Shown: positions 17,611 through 27,881, counted from the stretch's first letter. The stretch: 64,000 nt of DNA from Sporosarcina sp. P32b (GCF_002743335.1 NZ_PDZB01000010.1:1-64000); one strand, 5' to 3'. Notes: generated from the letters alone by a model not told the origin. A program made the numbers and translations.

Positions 17611-18902
17611 GATTTCTTCTTTATTCTCCTTTGTCTCTTTTTAAAGTTCTCTTTTTGTTCTGCCATCTTCTTCTTGTAGCCTGGCTTCACTTTATCTGGC
17701 TTACGAATATAGGAATCTGCTTTTTTATCAAGTTCATCTACCTCACGTACGCGTTTCTTACGTGCTTGACGCTCTTTCACTTCAATCCATTCACCATTTT
17801 TGACATCTTCGTGAACAAAAGGAATGCCAAGCTTCTCAATTTGATTAATTGCATCTTCATCGGACGGCTCATACAACGTAATCGCATGACCTTGCATTCC
17901 TGCACGTGCAGTACGTCCTACACGGTGAACAAAGAATTCCAGATCATCTGGTAATTCAAAGTTAATGACGTGACTGACACCTGGAATATCGATTCCTCTC
18001 GCTGCCAGATCAGTCGCCACGATGTATTGATACTCTAGATCCCGAACTTGCTTCATAACACGTGTACGTTCGCGTGGCGTCAAATCACCGTGGATTTTTC
18101 CAGGCTTATGCCCGTGCTCCGCTAAATAGGTAGCCAGACGATCAGCGTTTTGCTTTGTGTTCATGAAAATAATCGCTAGATACGGCTGAAGGGCATCCAT
18201 CACGTGTAGTAGTTTCTTGTTTTTATCCATACTTCTTACAGGAACTAATGAATAATGCATATTCTCAGTCAACGGTTTCTTATCATCCATCCGCACATGA
18301 ACGGGTGAGTTCATATACTTCGACAAGAATGGCTTCAGTTTTTCAGGAATCGTTGCAGAGAATACATACATGCTAATCTTCTCCGGCATTCTTGAAGCAA
18401 ACTTATCAATATCTTCAATGAAGCCCATATCAAATGCAAGATCTGCTTCATCAATGACTAGCTGAGTGGCTGTGTGGATCGATAATGCGCCGGTTTCCGA
18501 CATATCTTGGATACGTCCTGGTGTACCGACGATGATGTGCGGTGTGCTCTTTAATCGTTCAGCAGAGCGTTTTTTATCTGTACCGCCAATCAAGATTGCA
18601 CTTTTGATATCCGTTCCTTCGATTAGCTTTTTCAGTTCATTATGAAGTTGAACCGCTAACTCACGTGTCGGTGCTGTAATGACCGTTTGCAGTTCGTCCT
18701 GCTCCGGCTTAAGTTTTTCAACAAGTGGAATTAGGAAACTATGGGATTTCCCTGTTCCTGTATGGGCTTGTCCAATTGCACTTGTGTTTTTCATGATCAA
18801 TGGAATGATTTCTTTTTGGATCGGTGTTGGTTCTTCAAACCCTAATTTTTGAATGGCTTCCCTCAAAAACGGTTTGAATTGGTAATCAGTAAATTTAGAC
18901 AT
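17607..18902 (-). CDS. cshB: DEAD-box RNA helicase
   Basis: An ATP-dependent RNA-unwinding enzyme of 431 residues, implicated in cold-shock and ribosome-related RNA remodelling in Bacillus. Motifs in order: Q motif PTPIQ (25-29), Walker A AHTGTGKS (46-53), PTRELA (78-83), DEAD (151-154), SAT near 182, and the second RecA-domain motifs ARGID and [10 protein letters not shown] (about 308-338). A basic tail of about 50 Lys/Arg-rich residues ends the protein. An extended -10 (TGGTACAAT) near 18930 on the minus strand could be its promoter. Confidence 0.95.
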   Translation of the reverse strand: MSKFTDYQFKPFLREAIQKLGFEEPTPIQKEIIPLIMKNTSAIGQAHTGTGKSHSFLIPLVEKLKPEQDELQTVITAPTRELAVQLHNELKKLIEGTDIKSAILIGGTDKKRSAERLKSTPHIIVGTPGRIQDMSETGALSIHTATQLVIDEADLAFDMGFIEDIDKFASRMPEKISMYVFSATIPEKLKPFLSKYMNSPVHVRMDDKKPLTENMHYSLVPVRSMDKNKKLLHVMDALQPYLAIIFMNTKQNADRLATYLAEHGHKPGKIHGDLTPRERTRVMKQVRDLEYQYIVATDLAARGIDIPGVSHVINFELPDDLEFFVHRVGRTARAGMQGHAITLYEPSDEDAINQIEKLGIPFVHEDVKNGEWIEVKERQARKKRVREVDELDKKADSYIRKPDKVKPGYKKKMAEQKENFKKRQRRIKKKS

Positions 18903-19011
18903 ATCGTTCCTCCTCTAGATAATTCTTATTGTACCATGATTCGGTGCCATCAGTGGTTTTTTTCGCATAGGATATAGGGGAAACAACTAAAAAATTAGAA
19001 AGGAGTTCGTG

Positions 19012-19461
19012 ATGAGATATCAATCATTTTATCCGTTCAGCAATCAGCCGCCTCAGCCTAGGATGACACCCGCCACTCCGCCTATTCAACAAAGAGCGCC
19101 CATGCCTTTCCCTCAACAAGGCATGGGAAATTCCAGGAACCCGAGGGAAATGCGTGGCGGTGCTCCACAACAGCAGGCAGGTATGCAAGAAACCGGTCCT
19201 TCACGGGCTGATCAATACATGCAAACAGCAAATCGTTTTTTCAATACCGCTCAACAATTCGCACCATTAGTCCAGCAGTTTGCGCCACTTGTCCAAAATT
19301 TACCTGCTATGTGGAGGTTATATAAAGGGGTACAATCTATGCCGGACGCACCGACAGCCTCTTCTGCACCACGTCCAAGCAGTCCGCAAACGCCCAATTC
19401 TAGACCTTCCCAAGCCACTAATCAGCCATCTATTCCGAGGATTTTTCAACCGCCCTTCTGA
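19012..19461 (+). CDS. yqfQ: Pro/Gln-rich YqfQ/VrrA-like protein
   Basis: A 149-residue low-complexity protein. The N-terminal half is rich in Pro, Gln and Met. A central 45-residue segment repeats FAPLVQQ (QQFAPLVQQFAPLVQNLPAMW) and the tail is rich in Ser, Pro and Thr. By position between cshB and ispH it matches yqfQ, related to the VrrA protein of the Bacillus cereus group, which is known for variable repeats. The function is unknown, and a spore-surface role has been suggested for relatives. ATG 19012 fits the AAGGAG site; a GTG one codon earlier also exists. Confidence 0.75.
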   Translation: MRYQSFYPFSNQPPQPRMTPATPPIQQRAPMPFPQQGMGNSRNPREMRGGAPQQQAGMQETGPSRADQYMQTANRFFNTAQQFAPLVQQFAPLVQNLPAMWRLYKGVQSMPDAPTASSAPRPSSPQTPNSRPSQATNQPSIPRIFQPPF

Positions 19462-19466
19462 ACTCT

Positions 19467-19495
19467 TTGAATCGTTCACGAATCTCCGCTATAAT
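19467..19495 (+). promoter_or_regulatory. Sigma-A promoter of ispH
   Basis: TTGAAT, 17 bases, TATAAT, starting six bases after the yqfQ stop codon and 35 bases before the ispH ATG. Confidence 0.75.
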
Positions 19496-19530
19496 GAAAG
19501 AGAAGTTAGTAGAGGAGTGGAGTGGATTAA

Positions 19531-20496
19531 ATGAAAGTACTCAAGATATCACCAAGAGGTTATTGTTATGGTGTAGTTGATGCGATGGTCATTGCGAGGA
19601 ATGCTGCGCTAGATCCTACCCTGCCGAGACCCATTTATATATTAGGCATGATCGTCCACAACAAACACGTCACAGATGCTTTTGAAGAAGACGGGATCAT
19701 TACGTTGGACGGGGAAAATCGCCTAGAGATTTTACGTAAAGTGGATAAGGGAACTGTAATCTACACGGCACACGGTGTTTCTCCTGAAGTTCGCCAATTA
19801 GCGAAAGAAAAAGGATTAGTTGCCATTGATGCAACATGTCCTGACGTTTCTGTAACACACTATTTAATTGAAGAGAAAGTAGCAGAAGGCTATGACATCC
19901 TTTATATCGGCAAGAAGCATCACCCAGAACCTGAAGGCGCAATTGGTGTTGCCCCGGATTCTGTCCATTTGATTGAGCGTCTTGAAGACATTGAAAATCT
20001 AGACATTAGCAATGACAAATTATTGGTTACAAATCAAACTACGATGAGTCAATGGGACGTTGCACATCTCATGGAAGAGTTGGAACGTAAATTCCCTCAC
20101 ATCGAAGTACACCAAGAAATTTGTCTGGCTACACAAGTTCGCCAAGAAGCTGTAGCAGAACAAGCCGGTGAAGCAGAGTTGCTGATTGTCGTTGGAGATC
20201 CGAAAAGTAATAACTCCAACCGTTTAACGCAAGTATCTGTAGAAATCGCAAACACACCTTCATACCGCGTCTCAGACGTTTCAGAAATCGACCCTGCATG
20301 GCTTATGGGCATTGAGACAGTAGCGGTCACGGCAGGTGCTTCGACACCTACCATAATTGTTAGAGAAGTTATTGCGTTCTTGAATGAATTTAATCAAGAT
20401 GATCCTACAACACATCATCCGGAAAGAAAGTTCAAGCTTGAGAAAATCTTGCCAAAAGTCAAGAATCCAACGCCTGTAATCCGGATCGAACCATAA
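19531..20496 (+). CDS. ispH: 4-hydroxy-3-methylbut-2-enyl diphosphate reductase
   Basis: The last enzyme of the MEP pathway, turning HMBPP into IPP and DMAPP with an oxygen-sensitive [4Fe-4S] cluster. The 321-residue protein has the three cluster Cys residues at 12 (RGYCYGV), 103 (DATCPDV) and 198 (QEICLATQ). It also has the substrate motifs TNQTTMS (167-173) and SNNSNRL (about 226-232). It is monocistronic, with its own promoter and terminator. Confidence 0.97.
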   Translation: MKVLKISPRGYCYGVVDAMVIARNAALDPTLPRPIYILGMIVHNKHVTDAFEEDGIITLDGENRLEILRKVDKGTVIYTAHGVSPEVRQLAKEKGLVAIDATCPDVSVTHYLIEEKVAEGYDILYIGKKHHPEPEGAIGVAPDSVHLIERLEDIENLDISNDKLLVTNQTTMSQWDVAHLMEELERKFPHIEVHQEICLATQVRQEAVAEQAGEAELLIVVGDPKSNNSNRLTQVSVEIANTPSYRVSDVSEIDPAWLMGIETVAVTAGASTPTIIVREVIAFLNEFNQDDPTTHHPERKFKLEKILPKVKNPTPVIRIEP

Positions 20497-20504
20497 GTAT
20501 AAGA

Positions 20505-20532
20505 AAAACCGTCGAGTACGCTCGACGGTTTT
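20505..20532. terminator. Bidirectional terminator between ispH and yqfO
   Basis: Perfect 12-bp stem AAAACCGTCGAG with CTCGACGGTTTT, loop TACG, with T-rich flanks on both strands. Confidence 0.92.
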
Positions 20533-20534
20533 GT

Positions 20535-21656
20535 TTATGATAGGAATTGAAAAGGCTCAGTAATGACGTTAGATTCAATAAATTCAACAGCTAATTTATT
20601 TTTTTGACAAAGGTCTGTCATTTTATTCGCAACGCCAGCAATCATAATTTTTTCGATATTATGACCAGGGTCTACAATGGCAAGATCAAGCGCTTGCGCA
20701 TCTTGCGCCACATGATAATACATATCTCCTGTCACGAGTACATCGGCCCCTTTTCTCTTGGCAGCTGCAATATATTTATTTCCATCCCCGCCAAGAACCG
20801 CCACTTTATGAATTTTCGTCTGTGGATCACCTACGAAACGTAATGCCGGAACTCCAAATACATCTTTCACATGTTGTGCAAATTCCTTCAACGTCAACTC
20901 TTCTGCAAGTTGTCCGATACGCCCAATTCCTTGCTCATTCGTTTTCTGCTGCATCTTGACTAAATCAAATGCCGGTTCTTCATAGGGATGCGCAGCAAAC
21001 ATTGCTTTGATGACTGTAGCCTGCTGACTCTCCGCGAACACGACTTCAATTCGCTCTTCGTCCACTTGTGTCGGTTCCCCAACTTCTCCAATCGTCGGAT
21101 TTGCTCCAACAACCGGTGTGAATCGACCAGTGCCTTGCGAGCTAAAACTGCATGCCTGGTAATCACCAATCGCACCCGCTCCTGCACTTGCCAATTTCTG
21201 ACGCAATACATCCGCATTTTCCAACGGACAGAATACTGCCAGTTTCATTAAGTACTCAGAGTCTGTAATATCAATCGGTTCCGTCTGCTGTATACCAAGA
21301 CGTTCCGCTAACATATCATTGACACCACCTGCGGCAATATCAAGATTGGTATGCGCAGCGTAGACCGCAATATTATGTTTAATACATTTCTCAATCATTT
21401 TCCCTTGAGGTGTATCTGTCAGAATGGATTTTACAGGACGGAACAATGGGGGGTGGTGTGCAATCACAAGAGTGGCCCCATTTTCAATTGCTTCATCAAT
21501 CACTTGTTCGTTGACATCAAGCGTAACAAGAACTTTATCTACAGGACGATTCAATTGGCCGATGTGCAGTCCAACCGGATCCCCTTCAAATGCAAGCCGC
21601 TTCGGTGACCACTTTTCAAATAGTTCAATGATCTGATGTCCATTACTTTTCTTCAT
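20535..21656 (-). CDS. yqfO: Nif3-like dinuclear metal-centre protein with PII-like insert
   Basis: The 373-residue protein has the split Nif3/DUF34 fold. N-terminal metal ligands lie in AHHPPLF (about 65-71) and AAHTNLD (about 99-105). C-terminal ligands lie in TGDMYYHVAQDA and the Asp/His of DPGHNIE (about 330-340). Residues ~130-235 form the PII-like insertion found in Gram-positive members. Relatives are hexameric and have been proposed as GTP cyclohydrolase-like or stress proteins; the reaction is not settled. It overlaps trmK by 14 bases, as in B. subtilis. Confidence 0.9.
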   Translation of the reverse strand: MKKSNGHQIIELFEKWSPKRLAFEGDPVGLHIGQLNRPVDKVLVTLDVNEQVIDEAIENGATLVIAHHPPLFRPVKSILTDTPQGKMIEKCIKHNIAVYAAHTNLDIAAGGVNDMLAERLGIQQTEPIDITDSEYLMKLAVFCPLENADVLRQKLASAGAGAIGDYQACSFSSQGTGRFTPVVGANPTIGEVGEPTQVDEERIEVVFAESQQATVIKAMFAAHPYEEPAFDLVKMQQKTNEQGIGRIGQLAEELTLKEFAQHVKDVFGVPALRFVGDPQTKIHKVAVLGGDGNKYIAAAKRKGADVLVTGDMYYHVAQDAQALDLAIVDPGHNIEKIMIAGVANKMTDLCQKNKLAVEFIESNVITEPFQFLS

Positions 21657-22350
21657 GTGCTAACACCTTCCTGACTAATTCTATATTTTCTTGTAATTTT
21701 GCTTTTTTGCTCTTAATTTCTTCCGTTTGTTCTGCGTGATCAAGAGCTTTTATGACCCGCTGCCATTCAAGCATCTCCCGCTCCCACTTCGCTCGGAATA
21801 CGTTAGATTGTTTACGGCGTAAAACCGGCCCGACAAGTAAATCGGTTGTTGAGTAATCAGCCGCTCCTCTTTCAAGCACAAGGACTTCATAAATTTTACT
21901 GTCTTCTAGCAAAATCTCTTCATCTACAATGCAAAATCCATTCGCTACAGCCCATTCCCGAATCGCGATCGCGTGCAGATTGGGTTGTACGATAATTCGT
22001 TGTACATGCGTTAAACGGTCCTTACCCGCTTCGAGGATCGATGTAATCAATGTCCCACCCATTCCTGCGATTGTCACTGTCTCGACGTTGTCAGTGTCTT
22101 CTATCGCCTGCAAACCATTTGCTAAGCGCACGTCAATATGGTCCGCAAAACCATTCAGATCTACATTGCGCGTCGCCGCTTCAAAGGGACCTGTCACTAC
22201 TTCTCCTGCAACGGCTTTACGTATCTTTCCTTTATTCATTAAATAGCACGGTAGATAGGCATGATCACTACCAATATCCGCAAGCACAGTATCTTTCGGA
22301 ACAAAACTGGCTACCATTGCCAGACGTTCCGATAATTGATTGGTATTCAT
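21643..22350 (-). CDS. trmK: tRNA (adenine(22)-N(1))-methyltransferase
   Basis: It methylates N1 of A22 in tRNAs using SAM. The 235-residue protein has a Rossmann SAM-binding motif VLADIGSDHAYLP (about 22-34), a GEV acidic turn, the catalytic-region VTIAGMGGTLI (about 90-100) and a C-terminal coiled coil rich in Lys/Glu. ATG 22350 is chosen because AAAGGCGGGG precedes it; a longer frame to 22404 has no better site. It is encoded just before yqfO and followed by it with a short overlap. Confidence 0.93.
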   Translation of the reverse strand: MNTNQLSERLAMVASFVPKDTVLADIGSDHAYLPCYLMNKGKIRKAVAGEVVTGPFEAATRNVDLNGFADHIDVRLANGLQAIEDTDNVETVTIAGMGGTLITSILEAGKDRLTHVQRIIVQPNLHAIAIREWAVANGFCIVDEEILLEDSKIYEVLVLERGAADYSTTDLLVGPVLRRKQSNVFRAKWEREMLEWQRVIKALDHAEQTEEIKSKKAKLQENIELVRKVLAHEEK

Positions 22351-22408
22351 GGTTCCCCGCCTTTCATTCTCCTCTATTGTATAATCGCTACTCATTTCAT
22401 GCAATGCA

Positions 22409-22452
22409 AAAGAGCCAGTAAACCAAGAGTTACCCTGGTTTACTGGCTCTTT
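22409..22452 (-). terminator. Terminator of cccA
   Basis: A 17-bp perfect stem, AAAGAGCCAGTAAACCA with its complement, around a 10-base loop. The T tract on the minus strand is short (TTTT), but the stem is strong. Confidence 0.8.
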
Positions 22453-22467
22453 AAATTAAGTAGACAA

Positions 22468-22845
22468 TCAGTCTAATGATAAAATGTAATCAACCATTTC
22501 ATCTATGTTCTCATCTGGAACTAGTCCAGCTGGCATTGCAGTTCCAGCAACACCGTTTTTGATTGCATCATGTACTTCATCTGCATCAAGTGAGCTATTT
22601 AGAGCTGGCCCCATTCCGCCAGTTAAGCCATCACCATGACAACTAATACACTTTTGTTGAGCAACAGCTTCTGCGTCAAATTCGCCAGTGTTTGCACTTT
22701 CTTCTTCAGTTCCTTGCTCTGTGCCTTCTTCATTAGCTCCAGCAATTTCTTTTTTCTGATCTAGACCATAAAGCGACATGAAGAATACAAGTCCAATTCC
22801 TAGTGCGAAAATCAAAAGAAATGGTACAACAGGATTTTTATTCAT
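22468..22845 (-). CDS. cccA: Membrane-anchored cytochrome c-550
   Basis: A small electron carrier tethered to the outer face of the cytoplasmic membrane. The 125-residue protein has an N-terminal membrane anchor (7-25), an acidic Glu/Thr linker (~30-60), the heme site CISCH (66-70) and the axial Met in GTAMPAG (Met104). ATG 22845 follows GGAGGG; the six-codon longer frame contains that ribosome site and is rejected. Position beside the rpoD region matches B. subtilis cccA. Confidence 0.93.
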   Translation of the reverse strand: MNKNPVVPFLLIFALGIGLVFFMSLYGLDQKKEIAGANEEGTEQGTEEESANTGEFDAEAVAQQKCISCHGDGLTGGMGPALNSSLDADEVHDAIKNGVAGTAMPAGLVPDENIDEMVDYILSLD

Positions 22846-22983
22846 TGGATTACCCTCCTTCATCAGAATCTATTCTGTAAAAGATACAGTATACACTTAA
22901 CATTGTACTGTATCTATAAGAAAACTGAAAGTGTTATCGAGTGACTTTTCGTTTTTTGTGACAGAATCGCCATAATTCGCGAA

Positions 22984-24126
22984 TCAACAACCCAGTTGTC
23001 TAGCAATGACCATTCGCTGGACTTCTGAAGTGCCTTCTCCAATTTCAAGTAGCTTGGCATCACGTAAATAACGCTCGACCTCATATTCACGCATATAGCC
23101 ATAGCCACCGTGTATTTGAATCGCTTCATTGGCAACTTCCATCGCTATTTCTGAAGCATATAATTTACACATCGATGCTTCTTTTGTAAACTTTCTGCCT
23201 TGATCTTTTAGCCATGCCGCTTTATACACCATAGTCCGTGCGAGTTCGATCTTCATCGCCATATCAGCCAGTTTGAATTGAGTAATTTGGAAAGAAGATA
23301 AGGTTTTTCCGAATTGCTTGCGTTCCTTTGAATACTTTAAAGCTCGCTCGTAAGCCGCCTGTGCAATACCTACTGCCATAGCACCGATACCTATACGACC
23401 GCCATCAAGTGTTACCAGGAACTGCTGAAACCCTTTACCCGTCACGCCAAGTAGATTCTCTTCTGGAACTACTACATCTTCAAGCAATAATTCTGTAGTA
23501 TTGGAAGCATGCAAGCCCATTTTTTCATAGTTATCGATTATTTTAAAACCTTTTGAAGTGGTCGGTACGATAATTGCGCTAATTTCTTTCTTGCCGTCTT
23601 CACGACCCGTCACAGCAGTCATTGCTAGGTGTTTAGCATAGCTTGCATTGGTGATATAGACCTTTGAGCCATTGATTGTATACTGACCTTCAGAAAGGAT
23701 GGCAGACGTCTCTGTTCCACCAGCGTCAGATCCAGCATTAGGCTCCGTCAAACCGAAAGCACCAAATGATTCGCCAGTACAGATCGGTGTAAGATACTTC
23801 TGTTTTTGCTCTTCTGTTCCAAATAAGTTTAGAGGCGCTCCACCTAGTGATATATGAGCGGAATAGGTAATTCCCGTTGACGCACATGCACGACTCAATT
23901 CTTCTGTCACTATGGCAAAACTAATCGTATCTGCTCCACCCCCACCGTATTTCTCGGGAAATGGTAAGCCCATCATACCCATTTCTGAAAGCTTTTTAAA
24001 AATCTCCACTGGGAACTCCCCCGAGCGATCACGATCTACTGCACCTGGTGCTACTTCTTCATTTGCAAAGTCTCTCATCAGTTTTTTCACCATTTGCTGT
24101 TCTTGAGTTAAATCAAAGTTCATCAT
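22984..24126 (-). CDS. Acyl-CoA dehydrogenase
   Basis: An FAD-dependent enzyme that makes the alpha-beta double bond of short- or medium-chain acyl-CoAs in fatty-acid or branched-chain breakdown. The 380-residue protein shows the FAD/substrate motifs GAFGLTEPNAGSDAGG (about 121-136) and YITNASYAKH (about 155-164). It also has the QFGKTLSSFQ segment and the C-terminal QIHGGYGYMREYEVERYLRD. The catalytic base is the Glu of GEGTSEVQR. ATG 24126 is the best spaced of three ATGs after GAGAGG. The chain-length class is not decided. The gene is not in this place in B. subtilis. Confidence 0.92.
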   Translation of the reverse strand: MMNFDLTQEQQMVKKLMRDFANEEVAPGAVDRDRSGEFPVEIFKKLSEMGMMGLPFPEKYGGGGADTISFAIVTEELSRACASTGITYSAHISLGGAPLNLFGTEEQKQKYLTPICTGESFGAFGLTEPNAGSDAGGTETSAILSEGQYTINGSKVYITNASYAKHLAMTAVTGREDGKKEISAIIVPTTSKGFKIIDNYEKMGLHASNTTELLLEDVVVPEENLLGVTGKGFQQFLVTLDGGRIGIGAMAVGIAQAAYERALKYSKERKQFGKTLSSFQITQFKLADMAMKIELARTMVYKAAWLKDQGRKFTKEASMCKLYASEIAMEVANEAIQIHGGYGYMREYEVERYLRDAKLLEIGEGTSEVQRMVIARQLGC

Positions 24127-24195
24127 GATCATCCTCTCTCCACTTATACGATTCTATTTCAGATAAAATTGTAAGCCCTTACATTATAGTATATA

Positions 24196-24240
24196 GAAAA
24201 CGGACGGAATATAGCAATACATCCATTGCATTCCGTCCGA
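24196..24240 (-). terminator. Terminator of the 24241-24807 membrane-protein gene
   Basis: Outer arms CGGACGGAAT (24201-24210) and ATTCCGTCCG (24230-24239), with an inner GCAAT/ATTGC stem. TTTTC follows on the minus strand. Confidence 0.82.
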
Positions 24241-24807
24241 TTATATAGATAATAGTAAAAATGCGACTACTGTCAATAGACCTAGTGAGCCTGAAATAGT
24301 GAAGTATAATAACTTTAATATTCTTCCAGTAAATAACCATAAACCGCAGTTTAATACGAGGAGTCCGATCAATAATGTCATGTCCCCATCAAAAAATGCA
24401 GTCCAAATCTTCAATGACATCATTAATAAAAGAAATGCCATCGATATGTATAGAAATGGTGCAAAACCTTTCTTGATGAACGTTTTTCCAAATACGAGCG
24501 TTAGGAAAATTATGGCCAATACAGCAGCAACAGTCAATGTGGCAATAGGATATTCTGTCAGCACGAACATAGCAATTGATGCTACACCTGCAAGCAACAA
24601 GCTGATGAGCAAAATCATAAATTGTTTGATTCGTAACTTTTTGCGTTCAATTTGAAGTGTGGAAGATTCTTTCTCGGCCACTTCATCCGGATCTTCTCCT
24701 TGCGCATACAACGTAATCAGGAAATCGCAATAATGTTCAGGAAGTAGTTTATTGGCTTTCCAATACCGGATTTCAGAAATGATGATCTGTTTCTTATCTA
24801 TAGCCAT
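24241..24807 (-). CDS. Unrecognised multi-pass membrane protein
   Basis: A 188-residue protein. The first 60 residues are soluble and charged (IISEIRYWKANKLLPEHYC, then an acidic EDPDEVAEKE stretch). They are followed by about five to six tightly spaced hydrophobic helices to the C-terminus. The N-terminal pattern resembles short cytosolic motifs of other Bacillales membrane proteins, but no family was identified. A good GGAGAAAGG site supports the start. It sits between the acyl-CoA dehydrogenase and rpoD and is not found there in B. subtilis. It has its own terminator. Confidence 0.7.
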   Translation of the reverse strand: MAIDKKQIIISEIRYWKANKLLPEHYCDFLITLYAQGEDPDEVAEKESSTLQIERKKLRIKQFMILLISLLLAGVASIAMFVLTEYPIATLTVAAVLAIIFLTLVFGKTFIKKGFAPFLYISMAFLLLMMSLKIWTAFFDGDMTLLIGLLVLNCGLWLFTGRILKLLYFTISGSLGLLTVVAFLLLSI

Positions 24808-24852
24808 CCTTTCTCCTCCAATAGTATCAATCTTCTATTTTTTACTAAAGAA

Positions 24853-24882
24853 TAAAAAGCATCGGCTATATCAAGCCGATGC
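24853..24882 (-). terminator. Intrinsic terminator of dnaG-rpoD
   Basis: Perfect 9-bp stem GCATCGGCT with AGCCGATGC, loop ATATCA, then TTTTT on the minus strand just after the rpoD stop. Confidence 0.92.
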
Positions 24883-24887
24883 ACTTA

Positions 24888-26057
24888 TTATTCTAAGAAA
24901 TCCTTAAGTCGTTTGCTGCGTGATGGGTGGCGTAACTTTCTAAGAGCTTTTGCTTCGATCTGACGAATACGCTCACGCGTAACACCGAATACTTTGCCTA
25001 CTTCTTCAAGCGTACGCGTACGACCATCATCAAGACCAAAACGTAAACGCAATACATTTTCTTCACGATCTGTTAACGTATCTAAAACATCTTCAAGCTG
25101 TTCCTTCAACAATTCATATGCTGCATGGTCTGAAGGAGACTGCGCTTCCGAGTCTTCGATGAAATCGCCTAAATGGGAGTCATCTTCTTCACCAATTGGC
25201 GTTTCCAACGATACAGGCTCTTGGGCGATCTTCAAGATTTCACGAACTTTTTCCGGAGTTAAATCCATTTCTTCTCCGATTTCTTCAGGAGAAGGCTCAC
25301 GTCCTAAATCCTGTAGCAATTGACGCTGGACACGAATTAATTTATTGATCGTCTCCACCATATGCACAGGAATACGAATTGTACGTGCCTGGTCCGCAAT
25401 TGCACGTGTGATTGCCTGACGGATCCACCAAGTTGCGTACGTACTGAATTTAAAGCCTTTCGTATGGTCAAATTTCTCAACCGCTTTAATTAAGCCCATA
25501 TTTCCTTCTTGAATCAAATCTAAGAATAACATACCGCGACCGACATAGCGTTTTGCGATACTGACAACTAAACGCAAGTTCGCTTCAGCCAATTTCTTTT
25601 TGGCATTCTCCCCACGAATAATAGTTGCATCTATTTTAGGAGTCATTTTTCCTGTTTCCTCAAGCTCGGCTTCAGCAGCCAAACCATCAATAATCCGAAT
25701 CGCCAAGTCTACCTCTTCTTTACCTGTCAATAAATCTACTCGTCCTATTTCTTTCAAATACATACGGACCGGATCGTTGATTCTGACGCCAGGTGGTACA
25801 CTTAAATCATTTAAATCAAATTGCTCTTCTTTTTCAGCTTTGGGATCAGCTTCTTCTTTTCTATCCATTTCGATCTCTTGCGCTTCGATCTGATCAAGAA
25901 ATTCTTCAAATTGTTCAGGTTCCATTTCGAAGGATGCTAGTTTTTCTGTTACATCCTCTAGTGTTAGTTCACCTGTTTTTTTACCTGCTTCAATAATAGC
26001 CGCTTTTGCTTCTTCAAGAGTCATTTCTACTTCTCCCGTTTGTTCTTCTTTTGTCAT
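24888..26057 (-). CDS. rpoD: RNA polymerase primary sigma factor (sigma-A)
   Basis: The housekeeping sigma factor, 389 residues. It has an acidic N-terminal region 1.1, region 1.2 ([11 protein letters not shown], about 98-108) and region 2 ([17 protein letters not shown], then [17 protein letters not shown]), which melts and binds the -10. It also has region 3 and region 4.2 ([20 protein letters not shown]) near the C-terminus, which binds the -35. It follows dnaG with a 15-base gap, the classic macromolecular-synthesis pair. The short non-conserved region between 1.2 and 2.1 is typical of Bacillota. An AAGGAGG site lies ten bases before the ATG. Confidence 0.98.
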   Translation of the reverse strand: MTKEEQTGEVEMTLEEAKAAIIEAGKKTGELTLEDVTEKLASFEMEPEQFEEFLDQIEAQEIEMDRKEEADPKAEKEEQFDLNDLSVPPGVRINDPVRMYLKEIGRVDLLTGKEEVDLAIRIIDGLAAEAELEETGKMTPKIDATIIRGENAKKKLAEANLRLVVSIAKRYVGRGMLFLDLIQEGNMGLIKAVEKFDHTKGFKFSTYATWWIRQAITRAIADQARTIRIPVHMVETINKLIRVQRQLLQDLGREPSPEEIGEEMDLTPEKVREILKIAQEPVSLETPIGEEDDSHLGDFIEDSEAQSPSDHAAYELLKEQLEDVLDTLTDREENVLRLRFGLDDGRTRTLEEVGKVFGVTRERIRQIEAKALRKLRHPSRSKRLKDFLE

Positions 26058-26072
26058 AGTGACTATACCTCC

Positions 26073-27881
26073 TTACAGAACCTTTAACGATCTCACAAGC
26101 TGGATTACTTCCGAGGCCAACTCCATTGCTTTAAGTAGGTCGTTCCTTTTTTCTGCTTCATTAGATTCGTGCCTTTTTTGATCAATTAGACGTTTAATTT
26201 GATTTCTTTTTAAATGACGGATACAGTCATTTACTTCTTGTGTGGTATGCTCCTGTGAACGTTCAGTTAAGATGGCTTCCATGACGACTTTCTTCAGTTG
26301 CCGGTCTTCTAACGTTTCTGCAAACCGCTGATAGTTTGGCAAATCATATTGCTCATAAAACGCTGCTAACTTAAAGAAAATTTTAATGACGTCATCTCTT
26401 ACAAATAAATCTTGGAGTTCCAGTCGTTTTTCCTCGAATAGATCTGCGTCCATCAGTAGGTGCGCAAGAAGTAATTGTTCCGCACGATCTGTTTCTGCAC
26501 GATTCGCCGGAGCTTTCGTAACATGTACGGTTCTGCTTTCATCAGGACTTGTATCTCGCGATTGTTTCGCCTTTTTTGCAATCGACTTGGTGAATTCTTG
26601 ACCAAGTGATTCTTTTGAAGCATGTGTTTCATTGTGGAGTTGCTGGATCAATAAATCTTTCTCGATAGGAGAACAACGGTGAGCCAGTTCGTCAAATACT
26701 TCGTGTACGTATTGCTTGATGTCATGATCAACGGATAAATTCTTATCTCTTCTATAGTAGGCCGCTACGAAAGAAATATAGGATAACGCTGGATCAAGCA
26801 CCTTTTCTGAAAATACTTCTGAACCATGTTGACCGATATAGTCATCAGGATCCATTTTATCAGGCAATGTGGCAACCAGTACATCCATTCCGCTATCCAT
26901 TAGTTGGTCGGCAAATCGTTTGGCAGCCCCCCAGCCAGCTGAGTCACCATCACAGCAAATGACTATCTTTTTTGCCATTCGCTTCAATTTCACGATATGA
27001 TGCGCGGATAATGCAGTACCCATAACAGCCACCGTATTTCCTATTCCGCCACGATCTGCTGCAATCGTGTCCATGAAACCTTCGAATAGTACTACTTTAC
27101 CCGTTTTTCGAACATTAAGACGCGCACGGTGAAAATTAAACAAAACCTTACTCTTTTCAAAGACGGGTGTTTCCGGACTATTGATATATTTAGCGTCAGA
27201 AGAAGAATCCTCCAACCTTCTGCCGGAGAATGCGATGGTTGCACCATTATCATCCTGAATCGGAAACATGATCCTTCCCCTGAAACGGTCAAAATAACCT
27301 GAGCCATCTTCTTTATGGAAACAAAGTCCTGCCGTTTCCATTTCCTTCATATCAAAACCTTGTCTCTTTAGTAGTGCCGATAAGGCATCTGACTGAACGG
27401 GAGACCATCCTATTTCATACTGTTCTATCTCGTCACGCGTAAATCCTCTTTTTTCTAGATATTCTAATGCTTTTTCGCCTTCTATGGTGTTTAAGAGCAG
27501 ATGGCTATAAAAGTTAGCTGCCAGTGTATAGGCTTTCAGCATCTTTTGATTAGATGAGGATTTTGACGATTGGTTGTCTGTCTGGGAACTTTCCAACTCC
27601 AATCCCATTCGACTGCCCAATTTGACGATTGAGTCGATGAATGACCGGTTTTCCATATCCATCATAAACGTGATGGCATTACCGCTTGCGCCGCAACCAA
27701 AACAATGGAACAGCTGCTTGTCTTCGGAAACAGAGAAAGACGGACTACCTTCTTCATGGAATGGGCAAAGTCCAAACCAGTTTTTACCTCTTTTTGCTAA
27801 TTGGACATATTCGCTGATCAAATCAACAATGTCGGTTCCTGAACGAATTTCCTCAATTGTATCGTCAGATATTCTTGTCAT
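26073..27881 (-). CDS. dnaG: DNA primase
   Basis: It synthesises RNA primers at the replication fork with the DnaB-type helicase. The 602-residue protein has an N-terminal zinc-binding domain (Cys39, His42, Cys60, Cys63 around CPFHEEGSPSFSV). A central TOPRIM domain follows, with VVLFEGFMDTIA and the metal-binding CCDGDSAG (about 310-316). The C-terminal helicase-interaction domain is variable. It precedes rpoD. The yqxD/yaiI gene found upstream of dnaG in B. subtilis is absent. Confidence 0.97.
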   Translation of the reverse strand: MTRISDDTIEEIRSGTDIVDLISEYVQLAKRGKNWFGLCPFHEEGSPSFSVSEDKQLFHCFGCGASGNAITFMMDMENRSFIDSIVKLGSRMGLELESSQTDNQSSKSSSNQKMLKAYTLAANFYSHLLLNTIEGEKALEYLEKRGFTRDEIEQYEIGWSPVQSDALSALLKRQGFDMKEMETAGLCFHKEDGSGYFDRFRGRIMFPIQDDNGATIAFSGRRLEDSSSDAKYINSPETPVFEKSKVLFNFHRARLNVRKTGKVVLFEGFMDTIAADRGGIGNTVAVMGTALSAHHIVKLKRMAKKIVICCDGDSAGWGAAKRFADQLMDSGMDVLVATLPDKMDPDDYIGQHGSEVFSEKVLDPALSYISFVAAYYRRDKNLSVDHDIKQYVHEVFDELAHRCSPIEKDLLIQQLHNETHASKESLGQEFTKSIAKKAKQSRDTSPDESRTVHVTKAPANRAETDRAEQLLLAHLLMDADLFEEKRLELQDLFVRDDVIKIFFKLAAFYEQYDLPNYQRFAETLEDRQLKKVVMEAILTERSQEHTTQEVNDCIRHLKRNQIKRLIDQKRHESNEAEKRNDLLKAMELASEVIQLVRSLKVL

